Below are positions 5,953 through 11,185 of a DNA stretch of 11,185 nucleotides, in pieces. The first letter of the stretch is position 1; each line of letters starts with the position of its first letter. The translations under genes were made by a program, and so were the position numbers. Under the pieces are notes generated by a model. It was given only the letters and a program-made list of their open reading frames with translations. It was not told the DNA's origin and made no database searches. The stretch is from an uncultured bacterium (lineage in GTDB: Bacteria; Actinomycetota; Coriobacteriia; Coriobacteriales; Atopobiaceae), in NCBI GenBank assembly GCA_905214175.1, contig CAJMLD010000037.1, positions 1 to 11,185 of the forward strand, given 5' to 3'.

Positions 5953-7416
5953 CTACTCCACCGAGTCCGGCTCGACGGCGTTGGCTGGATCTCCCGCGTC
6001 GTGCGCCGCAGGAGCCGCTTCCTGGCCGACGGAGCCCTCCCCCACTCGCGCCTGCGCGGCCTCCTCAAACGCCGCCTTCATGGTCTTGTTGCCGCGGGTA
6101 AGGCGTCTGATGGTGAGGTCCTCCGCCTTGTCGTTGGCAAGCCGCAGCTGGTTCTCGGACTTGGTGAGGCTCTCCTTCACCTTCTGGAGCGAGGCAATCG
6201 ACTTGTCTATCTGCTCGATCGCCTCCGAGAAACGCTTGGAGGCCTGCTCGTAGTTGTGCCCAAAGCCCTGCTTGAACTTCTCGAGCTTCTCTTCAAAATT
6301 GGTGACGTCGAGGTTCTGCTGGCGCACCTCGGCAAGCTCGCGCCGCGCCGAGACGGCGTTCAGGCCGGCGTTCCTCAAGAGGCTGATGATGGGCAGGAAG
6401 AACTGCGGGCGCACCACGTACATCTTGGGGTAGCGGTACGAGACGTCCACGATGCCCGCGTTGTAGAGCTCGCTCTCGGGCTCGAGCGTTGAGACGAGCA
6501 CGGCGTACTCGCAGTGCTTGTTGCGACGGTCTCGGTCGAGCTTGGCAAAGTGGTCCTCGTTGCGCTTGCGGTTGACGGAGTTGTCGTCCTCGTTCTTCAT
6601 GTCGAACATGATCGAGACGATCTCCGTGCCTGACTCGTCACACTCCCTAAAGACGTAGTCTCCCTTGCTGCCGTCGACCACGTCGTTATCCTTGTGGAAC
6701 TCCGCGCGCGGAAACGCCATCATGCGTACCTTGTTGAACTCGGACTCGCAGTGCTGCTCCAGGGTCTCGCCAATGAGCTTGACCGAGAGGCGCGAGCGCT
6801 GGTTCTTGATGCGCTCTATCTCGTCATCGCGGTCGCGGATCTCCTGGTCCTTGTACTTTTCCTGCTCAACCAAGCGCTGGTTGAGAACGGCAATCTCCTG
6901 GTCCTTCTTGGCCGAGACTTCCTGCACCTGCGACTGCAGCTCGACCAAGCGGCGGTCGCGCTCGACGGTGGCGCGCGTCACGGCAAGCTCCTGGGCGCCC
7001 TTGGCCTTCTCCTCCTGCGCCCGCAACTGCTCGGTAAGGCGCGCGATGCTAGCGTCCCTCTGAGCAAGCTGCTCTGCGGACTCCCGCTGCGCGGCAGCAA
7101 GCTTCTGCGCCGCCGCGTCCTGCGCCTGCGCAAGACGTTCTTGCGCGCTCTTCTCGGCAGTGGCCTGCTGTACCTTGGCCGCAGCCTGCGTCTGTTCAAG
7201 CTGCGAGGAGAGCTTGGCGACCTCCGCACGCAGGGCCTCCTCGGCCTTGGCGCGCGCCGCTTCCACAGCGGCAGCCTCGCGCTGCTCCATGAGGGCGCGC
7301 TGCTCGTCCAGCTGACGCTTGAACTCGGCGTCACGCACCTGCTGCAGAATCTGCGCGTAGCCCGCCTCGTCCACCTGGAAGACCTTCCCGCAGTTAGGGC
7401 ACTTAATCTCGGCCAT
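5953..7416 (-). CDS. DUF2130 domain-containing coiled-coil protein
   Basis: A 487-residue soluble protein of unknown function. The N-terminus holds a zinc-ribbon knuckle (CPNC, C6 and C9). Residues about 25-210 form a long Ala/Gln/Glu/Arg-rich coiled coil. The DUF2130 domain follows (about 211-355), with segments GDYVFRE, FDMKNEDD (271-278), KRNEDHFAKLDRDRRNKHCEYAVLVSTLE and YPKMYVVRPQFF. D253 and D272-x-K274 could be the acidic-x-Lys core of a PD-(D/E)xK nuclease-like fold, to which I believe this family has been related; activity is not shown. A second coiled coil (about 355-435) and a loose acidic tail complete it. ATG at 7416 is chosen for the near-perfect AAAGGAGGT directly upstream. It stands alone between the 94-bp repeat array and the copper promoter. 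Confidence 0.9.
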   Translation of the reverse strand: MAEIKCPNCGKVFQVDEAGYAQILQQVRDAEFKRQLDEQRALMEQREAAAVEAARAKAEEALRAEVAKLSSQLEQTQAAAKVQQATAEKSAQERLAQAQDAAAQKLAAAQRESAEQLAQRDASIARLTEQLRAQEEKAKGAQELAVTRATVERDRRLVELQSQVQEVSAKKDQEIAVLNQRLVEQEKYKDQEIRDRDDEIERIKNQRSRLSVKLIGETLEQHCESEFNKVRMMAFPRAEFHKDNDVVDGSKGDYVFRECDESGTEIVSIMFDMKNEDDNSVNRKRNEDHFAKLDRDRRNKHCEYAVLVSTLEPESELYNAGIVDVSYRYPKMYVVRPQFFLPIISLLRNAGLNAVSARRELAEVRQQNLDVTNFEEKLEKFKQGFGHNYEQASKRFSEAIEQIDKSIASLQKVKESLTKSENQLRLANDKAEDLTIRRLTRGNKTMKAAFEEAAQARVGEGSVGQEAAPAAHDAGDPANAVEPDSVE

Positions 7417-7469
7417 GGGACCTCCTTTGGCGATGTTCCTGCATAAAGGGTACACGGCCCGCGCGACAT

Positions 7470-7497
7470 TATTTAGCGAGACAGAGAAGCATGCCAG
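7470..7497 (-). promoter_or_regulatory. Weak candidate promoter for the DUF2130 gene
   Basis: On the minus strand, CTGGCA (7492-7497) and TAAATA (7470-7475) are 16 bp apart. They lie between the repeat array and the gene, about 55-80 bp before its start. The match is only moderate. Confidence 0.3.
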
Positions 7498-7507
7498 GAT
7501 CCGCGGC

Positions 7508-7789
7508 TTGTTACCGGCGCGTGGCAAGCTTCTCTCGCCAACTGGCCAAATGCCCGCACTGCTCAACGGCCCGGTAACAACAAGCGGAAGGGGTTTGTTC
7601 CTTGTTACCGGCGCGTGGCAAGCTTCTCTCGCCAACTGGCCAGATGCCCGCACCGCTCAACGGGCCGGTAACAACAAGGACAGCTGACCACCCCCCTATT
7701 ACCGGCCCGTAGACTGGCGGAGAAGTTTCCGCAGGACCCAAGGATTTCTCCCTACGGCCCGGTAACAACGGTTGCAATGGCAGCCTCAA
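7508..7789. repeat. Array of three palindromic units with an exact 94-bp period
   Basis: This fills most of the 480-bp gene-free gap 7417-7896. Units 1 (7508-7583) and 2 (7602-7677) are 76 bp and differ at three positions. Each starts TTGTTACCGG and ends CCGGTAACAACAA, so the ends pair (11 bp perfect in unit 2, 10 in unit 1). Unit 3 keeps the ends (TTACCGG at 7699, CCGGTAACAAC at 7759) but has a different interior. TTACCGG occurs at 7511, 7605 and 7699, and CCGGTAACAAC at 7571, 7665 and 7759: steps of 94 each time. Spacers of about 18-20 bases differ between units. The left part of unit 3 resembles the reverse complement of unit 2, suggesting an inverted copy. No ribosome binding site or plausible protein was seen. 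Confidence 0.9.
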
Positions 7790-7821
7790 GGAACTCCGTA
7801 CGGCCGCGCAAAGCGAGACAG

Positions 7822-7864
7822 CGAGACAAAGGAACGCGGCGGGAGCCCAGGGGCCCTCGCCGCG
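7822..7864 (-). terminator. Terminator-like hairpin after htrA
   Basis: CGCGGCG (7835-7841) and CGCCGCG (7858-7864) are perfect arms, and GCCC/GGGC inside extends the stem to about 13 pairs with one mismatch. On the minus strand it begins 32 bases after the htrA stop and is followed by the T-rich TTCCTTTGTC. Confidence 0.65.
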
Positions 7865-7896
7865 TGTGATGTGGCGGTGCTTGTGCAGATGCTGGC

Positions 7897-9567
7897 CTAG
7901 GCAGCCCAGCCCTCAGCCGAGAGCGTGGTTGCCTCGGCACCGGTCGAGTAGCTCGCGCCGTTGCCAGTGGTGTAGGAGCCAGTGGAGTTCTGACGCTGCT
8001 GCATGCGCTGCTCAATCCACTGCTCGAGCTCGTCCTGCGTGGTGCCGTTGGTGCCAGTGCTGTTGTCGTTCAGGCCGGTGCCGTCGCCATTCAGGCCGGT
8101 GCCGTTGCCCGTGGTGCTGTTGGTGGAGGAGTTCTCCTGCTCGCGCTGGGCCTGCAGCGCCTCGTCGGAGCCAAGCGTCACCGTAAGGTCCTTGGTCTCG
8201 GTGCCGCGCACAACGGTTACGGTGACGGTGTCGCCAATGTCATGCGAGCGCACCGCTAGGACCATGCCGTCGGCGGAGGTAATCTCCTCGCCGTCCATGG
8301 CAACGATGATGTCGCCCTTCTGGATGCCGGCCTGGTCTGCAGGGCCACCGGAGACGACCTCGGCCACGTAGGCGCCCTGGTTCACAGAGAGCCCGTTGGA
8401 GCGTGCGTTCTGGGCGTTCACGGTCTGCATCGAGAGGCCAATGTAGGCGTGGGTGACCTCCTCGCCGCTGATGATCTTGTCGGCAATCTTGATGGCGTAG
8501 TTGCCGGGGATGGCAAAGCCGATGCCCGCGAAGGACTCAGTCGAGGACGAGTAAAGCGTGCTTATGCCCACAAGCTGGCCCTGGTCGTTCACGAGCGCGC
8601 CGCCGGAGTTGCCGGGGTTGATAGCAGCGTCAACCTGGATGAGGTTGGTGTAGATGGTGTCGCCCGAGCTGGACTGCAGGAGCTCGTTGCGGTACAGCGC
8701 AGAGACGATGCCCTCGGAGACGGACTGGTCAAGGCCAAACGGGCTGCCGATGGTCATGACCCAGGAACCAACGTTGAGCTGGGAGGAGTCGCCCACCTCG
8801 ATGGGGGTCACGGAGTCGCCGTTGAGGTCGGCCTTGATGACAGCAAGGTCGGATGAGGAATCGGAGCCAACCACGCTGGCCTCGTAGCTCTTGCCGTCGA
8901 TGGTCACGCTGATGGAGGTCGCGCCGTCAATCACGTGGTAGTTCGTGATGATGTCGCCATCGGTGTCGAGAATGACGCCAGAGCCAAGGCCCTCGCCGCT
9001 ATCGGTGGTGACATTCACCGAGACAACGGAAGGCATGGCCTTCGCGGCCACAGCCTCAGCCGTCGAGGCGTCGGTATCGCTCGAGGTGATGTTGATGGTG
9101 CCGTTGCTCGAGCTAGAGCTGCCCGAGGAGGAGCTGGAGCCCGTGGCTGTGGTGGACTTGCCAAAGAAGCCCGTGAGGCTTAGTACGAGCACCACGACGA
9201 GCGTCGCCATGACACCGGAGATTGCGCCGGCAACAATGGGCTTGCTCATGCCGCCCTTCCTGTCCTTGCTCGGCTTATCTCCGCCGTTGCCCGAGCCGCC
9301 GTTGCCGCCCGCTGCGGGCTGCACGGGCTGGGGCTGCTGCGTAGTCTGCCCCGGCTGCGAGCCATACTGCTGCTGGCTAGCGTTGACATAGCCGGCGCTT
9401 GGCGAGTACGCCGCACCCTTACCGCCATAGTTTGCGTAGTCGTAGCTCTGCGTGGGCTGGGCCTGCGTAGGCTGGGCCTGCGTGGGCTCGGCGCCCTGGG
9501 TCTGCTGAGGGGTCGAGCCGGCGCCGGTCATGCCCCCACCAGGCTCGCCCGTGGAATAGTCTGCCAT
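7897..9567 (-). CDS. htrA: Membrane-anchored HtrA/DegP-like serine protease with PDZ domain
   Basis: A 556-residue S1C protease, likely degrading or controlling misfolded proteins at the outer face of the membrane. Residues 1-108 are a Gln/Pro/Gly-rich cytoplasmic tail, including three PTQAQ-type repeats (28-40) matched by three 15-bp DNA repeats at 9448-9492. A single helix follows (about 110-134), then a Ser-rich linker (143-156). The trypsin-like domain has H211 (TNYHVID), D240 (SSDLAV) and S321 (GNSGGAL), so the triad is intact. One PDZ domain spans about 375-465. The C-terminal 85 residues are Asn/Thr/Gly-rich, with a duplicated NGTGLNG-type motif (21-bp repeat, 8069-8110) and a short helical segment (DELEQWIEQRMQQRQ). 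ATG at 9567 has GGGTGGGA about ten bases upstream, a modest site. The single helix behind a long disordered cytoplasmic tail is typical of Gram-positive HtrA proteins. Confidence 0.94.
   Translation of the reverse strand: MADYSTGEPGGGMTGAGSTPQQTQGAEPTQAQPTQAQPTQSYDYANYGGKGAAYSPSAGYVNASQQQYGSQPGQTTQQPQPVQPAAGGNGGSGNGGDKPSKDRKGGMSKPIVAGAISGVMATLVVVLVLSLTGFFGKSTTATGSSSSSGSSSSSNGTINITSSDTDASTAEAVAAKAMPSVVSVNVTTDSGEGLGSGVILDTDGDIITNYHVIDGATSISVTIDGKSYEASVVGSDSSSDLAVIKADLNGDSVTPIEVGDSSQLNVGSWVMTIGSPFGLDQSVSEGIVSALYRNELLQSSSGDTIYTNLIQVDAAINPGNSGGALVNDQGQLVGISTLYSSSTESFAGIGFAIPGNYAIKIADKIISGEEVTHAYIGLSMQTVNAQNARSNGLSVNQGAYVAEVVSGGPADQAGIQKGDIIVAMDGEEITSADGMVLAVRSHDIGDTVTVTVVRGTETKDLTVTLGSDEALQAQREQENSSTNSTTGNGTGLNGDGTGLNDNSTGTNGTTQDELEQWIEQRMQQRQNSTGSYTTGNGASYSTGAEATTLSAEGWAA
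9448..9492. repeat. Three tandem 15-bp repeats in the htrA 5' coding region
   Basis: CTGCGTGGGCTGGGC and two close variants lie head to tail at 9448-9462, 9463-9477 and 9478-9492. They encode the repeated AQPTQ unit of the N-terminal tail. Whole-codon units like these can gain or lose copies without breaking the frame. Confidence 0.85.
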
Positions 9568-9764
9568 GGAAACGTCCCACCCTTCATCTGTGGCGGCCCA
9601 CCGGGCCGTCCTGCTTACGTCTGTGAATGTACCCCGATACGACAAGGGTGCCGCGCGGGGCGCGGCATCGCCACGCCTGCGCAACAAGTCTTTTGTGTTC
9701 CTGAAAGCCCCTCGTGGCAAGGAACTTTGTCCCTCTCTGCCCTCTTGCGGCATCCGCTCCTGCA

Positions 9765-9843
9765 TTCTTTATCGGTATTTGAGAACGGCAATTCTAGCGA
9801 CCTGCGGAAATGTCGAGTCCGGTTCTCAAATACCGCTAAAGAA
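9765..9843. repeat. Inverted repeat with 22-bp arms and a 35-base centre
   Basis: Arms 9765-9786 (starting TTCTTTATCGGTATTTG) and 9822-9843 (ending ACCGCTAAAGAA) match at 21 of 22 positions. The centre has its own small CGAC/GTCG hairpin. No target-site duplication is obvious at the flanks. The arms are AT-richer than the surroundings. It could be a small non-autonomous element or a large RNA hairpin in a long htrA leader. Confidence 0.85.
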
Positions 9844-10001
9844 CAGCTGGGGGTAGGAGGGGGTGAGCGATCCGGCTCTCCTCGCAGCGTCATCTCGAGG
9901 TGTCGGGTCCCGCCAGCTGGCAGGTCTTCTCGGCAAATTGCGAGGTTCCCCCATCAGACAGTAGGTCCTTAGGTCCTCTCGGCAATTTATTGCACGAAAT
10001 T

Positions 10002-10030
10002 TCTTTATGAACAGAGTATCAACTGGTCAA
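10002..10030 (-). promoter_or_regulatory. Candidate promoter upstream of htrA
   Basis: On the minus strand, TTGACC (10025-10030) and TAAAGA (10002-10007) are exactly 17 bp apart, in the AT-richest part of the gap. Transcription would start near 9995, about 430 bases before the htrA ATG, giving either a long structured leader or a separate small RNA. Confidence 0.5.
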
Positions 10031-10135
10031 ATACCATTTGGGCTAGGAAAAACGCGCAATAACTGGAGACGAGACAAGCCGCCGCTCGGCGGGTCGCGGG
10101 CTTGCGGCGGGTCGCAGAGGATCGCACCCGCGCAC

Positions 10136-10163
10136 AAAAAAGGGGCCGCCCAAAGGCAGCCCC
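10136..10163 (-). terminator. Intrinsic terminator of the response regulator gene
   Basis: On the minus strand GGGGCTGCC pairs with GGCGGCCCC (one G-U) around a TTTG loop and is followed by six T. It starts 32 bases after the regulator's stop. This is a textbook Rho-independent terminator. Confidence 0.93.
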
Positions 10164-10195
10164 TGGCAACTCGATCTATTTCCAAGCAACCACGC

Positions 10196-10870
10196 CTACA
10201 CGCGGAAGAGGTACCCCACGCCGCGAATGGTCACGATGTGCGCCGCGACCTGCGGCCCAACCTTGGAGCGCACGCGACGGATGTGCACGTCCACGGTGCG
10301 CGTTCCGCCGCAGTACTCGAAGCCCCACACGCGGTGCAGCAACGTCTCGCGCGAGTACGCACGCGACGGGTGCGTGGCCAGAAACGACAGGAGCGAGTAC
10401 TCCATGAGCGTAAGCTCAACGGGCTTCTCGTCAATGTAGACCTGATAGGTGGCCAGGTTGATAGTCATGTTGTCCACGGTCACAATGTCCGCGGGCGCGC
10501 TCTCCTCGCCCGGCCACAGGAGAAGCGAGCAGCGCACCTCAAGCTCGTCTACACCGGCCGTGGAGAGGATGAAGTCGTTCTTGCCCTGCGTGGGCATGCG
10601 CATGGTGGAGAGCTTGTCCGGGTCCTGCACCAGCAGCATGGGGATAAAGCCATTCTCGGCGACAAACGAGTCCACGGCGTTGAGGGTGTCCTGAGACATG
10701 CCGTCCGCGTCGAGAATGACGAGGTCAAACTCGTGCCCAGAAGAAACTGCCTGCGAGAAGGTCTCCTCGTTTGCAAGGGCAATGGAGACGTCGATGGCGT
10801 GGGAAAGCTCGCGCATGCGGTCGTGCAGGCGCGTGGTACCAGATATGAGCAGGATGTTCTTGTGATGCAC
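10196..10870 (-). CDS. GlnR-type atypical response regulator (OmpR/PhoB winged helix)
   Basis: A 224-residue DNA-binding regulator. The receiver-like domain (1-118) keeps D54 at the end of strand 3 (DLVILD), but the paired acidic residues expected near 10-11 are Ser-Gly, the strand-4 Thr/Ser position is Val, and the strand-5 Lys is missing (FILSTAG). Classical phosphorelay is therefore unlikely. The winged helix (about 127-224) has LTLMEYSLLSFLATHP, the recognition region GGTRTVDVHIRRVRSKVG and the wing VTIRGVGYLF. The NDFILSTAGVDELEVR and YCGGTRTVDVHIRR segments closely recall actinobacterial GlnR, a nitrogen regulator that does not rely on normal phosphorylation; that match is from memory. 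GTG at 10870 is chosen because GGGGG lies six bases upstream and the domain begins four residues later; an in-frame ATG at 10936 would add an unlikely 22-residue lead. No kinase gene adjoins. It follows an ABC transporter ATPase end on the same strand. Confidence 0.85.
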   Translation of the reverse strand: MHHKNILLISGTTRLHDRMRELSHAIDVSIALANEETFSQAVSSGHEFDLVILDADGMSQDTLNAVDSFVAENGFIPMLLVQDPDKLSTMRMPTQGKNDFILSTAGVDELEVRCSLLLWPGEESAPADIVTVDNMTINLATYQVYIDEKPVELTLMEYSLLSFLATHPSRAYSRETLLHRVWGFEYCGGTRTVDVHIRRVRSKVGPQVAAHIVTIRGVGYLFRV

Positions 10871-10926
10871 TCTAGCCCCCTGCCGGTTGGTCAAAGCTAT
10901 TGCAGCTTGTTCATAGTCCAGAAAAC

Positions 10927-10932
10927 AGAGTA
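10927..10932 (-). promoter_or_regulatory. Weak extended -10 element before the response regulator
   Basis: The minus strand reads TGCTACTCT, an extended -10 (TG-n-TACTCT), about 57 bases before the GTG start. No good -35 is present at the usual distance. Confidence 0.25.
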
Positions 10933-10991
10933 GCACAGCCGCGCACGTGGCTAGCGAGCCTCAACAAAATCCAAACGAGACGCAGCTAGAA

Positions 10992-11030
10992 GGGGGCGCC
11001 GCACGCGGCTGCAGCCGATGCGACGCCCCC
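10992..11030 (-). terminator. Large GC-rich hairpin, possible terminator of the ABC transporter operon
   Basis: GGGGGCG (10992-10998) pairs with CGCCCCC (11024-11030), then CGCA with TGCG after one mismatch, and CGGCT with AGCCG at the tip. It lies about 100 bases after the ATPase stop. Only TTCTAG follows, so termination without a T-run is uncertain. Confidence 0.45.
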
Positions 11031-11056
11031 AACTCACAAACTGTGCACATATCTTT

Positions 11057-11083
11057 GGGACAGTTTAAGGCAAACATTGTCCC
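11057..11083. promoter_or_regulatory. Inverted repeat GGGACA/TGTCCC, possible operator or RNA hairpin
   Basis: GGGACA-GTTT (11057-11066) pairs with AAAC and TGTCCC (11072-11083) with a two-base bulge and a five-base loop. It lies in an AT-richer patch 50-78 bases after the ATPase stop. The dyad form would suit a regulator site, but no promoter was recognised with confidence. Confidence 0.4.
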
Positions 11084-11132
11084 TAAAACGCCAATATGAG
11101 CAGGCCACGACAGCCTCGGTGCGAGCCCTCGG

Positions 11133-11185
11133 CTAGCCGATGGAACCCAAAAACTCGGCCGTACGCGCGTTCTCGGGATGGTCGA
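11133..11185 (-). CDS. 3' end of a probable polar amino-acid ABC transporter ATPase
   Basis: The last 16 codons before TAG (11133-11135) read DHPENARTAEFLGSIG. This resembles the common C-terminus of GlnQ/HisP-type ATPases, where a short NPxxERTxxFL segment ends the protein. These ATPases power uptake of polar amino acids. The rest lies beyond the window, so no Walker motif can be seen and the call rests on this tail alone. Its position just upstream of a GlnR-type regulator on the same strand supports a nitrogen or amino-acid setting. Confidence 0.6.
   Translation of the reverse strand, partial: DHPENARTAEFLGSIG

Larger units (their letters stand above)
9568..10195. other. 628-bp gene-free region between htrA and the response regulator
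   Basis: No supported gene lies here. From htrA outward it holds a leader hairpin (GGCCC/GGGCC, 9595-9607), a GCCGCG/CGCGGC hairpin (9650-9666), a 22-bp inverted repeat (9765-9843), a 16-bp palindrome with one mismatch (9909-9924), the near-identical 15-mers AGGTCTTCTCGGCAA and AGGTCCTCTCGGCAA (9922-9936, 9971-9985), a candidate minus promoter (10002-10030), an AT-richer patch (about 9985-10060) and the regulator's terminator (10136-10163). CGGCGGGTCGC occurs twice near 10087-10115. Confidence 0.7.

Noticed and set aside
7508..7789. CRISPR array
   Set aside because: Repeat units are 70-76 bp and palindromic, spacers only about 18-20 bp, three units, no cas genes nearby.
7508..7789. Integron attC sites
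   Set aside because: The ends contain GTTACC/GGTAAC rather than the GTTRRRY/RYYYAAC core pair, there are no cassette genes between units and no integrase in view.
7511..7789. Small minus-strand proteins across the 94-bp array
   Set aside because: The frames simply translate the repeats, lack ribosome binding sites and show no family resemblance.
9615..9972. Short frames on both strands over the 22-bp inverted repeat
   Set aside because: Similar peptides on both strands come from the inverted repeat itself; no ribosome binding site is present.
10007..10933. 308-codon plus-strand frame opposite the response regulator
   Set aside because: It runs through the intrinsic terminator and mirrors the regulator's coding sequence.

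Overview
The window is high-GC bacterial DNA with every recognisable complete gene on the minus strand. The gene set (NAD-dependent DNA ligase, ROK fructokinase, CsoR/CopA copper operon, DUF2130 protein, membrane-anchored HtrA protease, GlnR-type regulator) and the codon use fit a high-GC Actinomycetota, most likely Coriobacteriia (Olsenella/Atopobium-like). That placement is inference from protein character, not from a search.

Layout, left to right: (1) 1-57, a short stretch that does not belong to the neighbouring ligase and reads as a plus-strand stop/start overlap with a strong ribosome binding site; (2) 58-1488, ligA, cut inside its zinc finger; (3) 1639-2520, ROK sugar kinase; (4) 2667-5297, CopA copper ATPase with a CopZ-like C-terminal domain that has its own internal ribosome binding site; (5) 5370-5723, CsoR-type copper repressor, followed by a promoter whose 17-bp spacer holds a TACCC-N5-GGGTA operator; (6) 5839-5908, two tandem dyads of unknown role; (7) 5953-7416, DUF2130 coiled-coil protein; (8) 7508-7789, three intergenic palindromic units at an exact 94-bp period; (9) 7897-9567, HtrA-like protease; (10) 9568-10195, a 628-bp gene-free region with a near-perfect 22-bp inverted repeat and a candidate promoter; (11) 10196-10870, GlnR-type response regulator with a strong intrinsic terminator; (12) 10871-11132, intergenic with two stem-loops; (13) 11133-11185, the last 16 codons of a probable amino-acid ABC transporter ATPase.

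How they work together: CsoR and CopA form a self-regulated copper-efflux operon, and the Cu-binding domain fused to CopA may also be made separately as a chaperone. The GlnR-type regulator lies just downstream of the ABC ATPase end, which suggests a nitrogen or amino-acid uptake setting. HtrA is an envelope protein-quality protease. The most unusual material is non-coding: the 94-bp palindrome array, the double dyad beside the copper promoter, the 22-bp inverted repeat in the possible htrA leader, and the abrupt ligA junction. I do not see a clear new multi-gene defence or biosynthetic system here.
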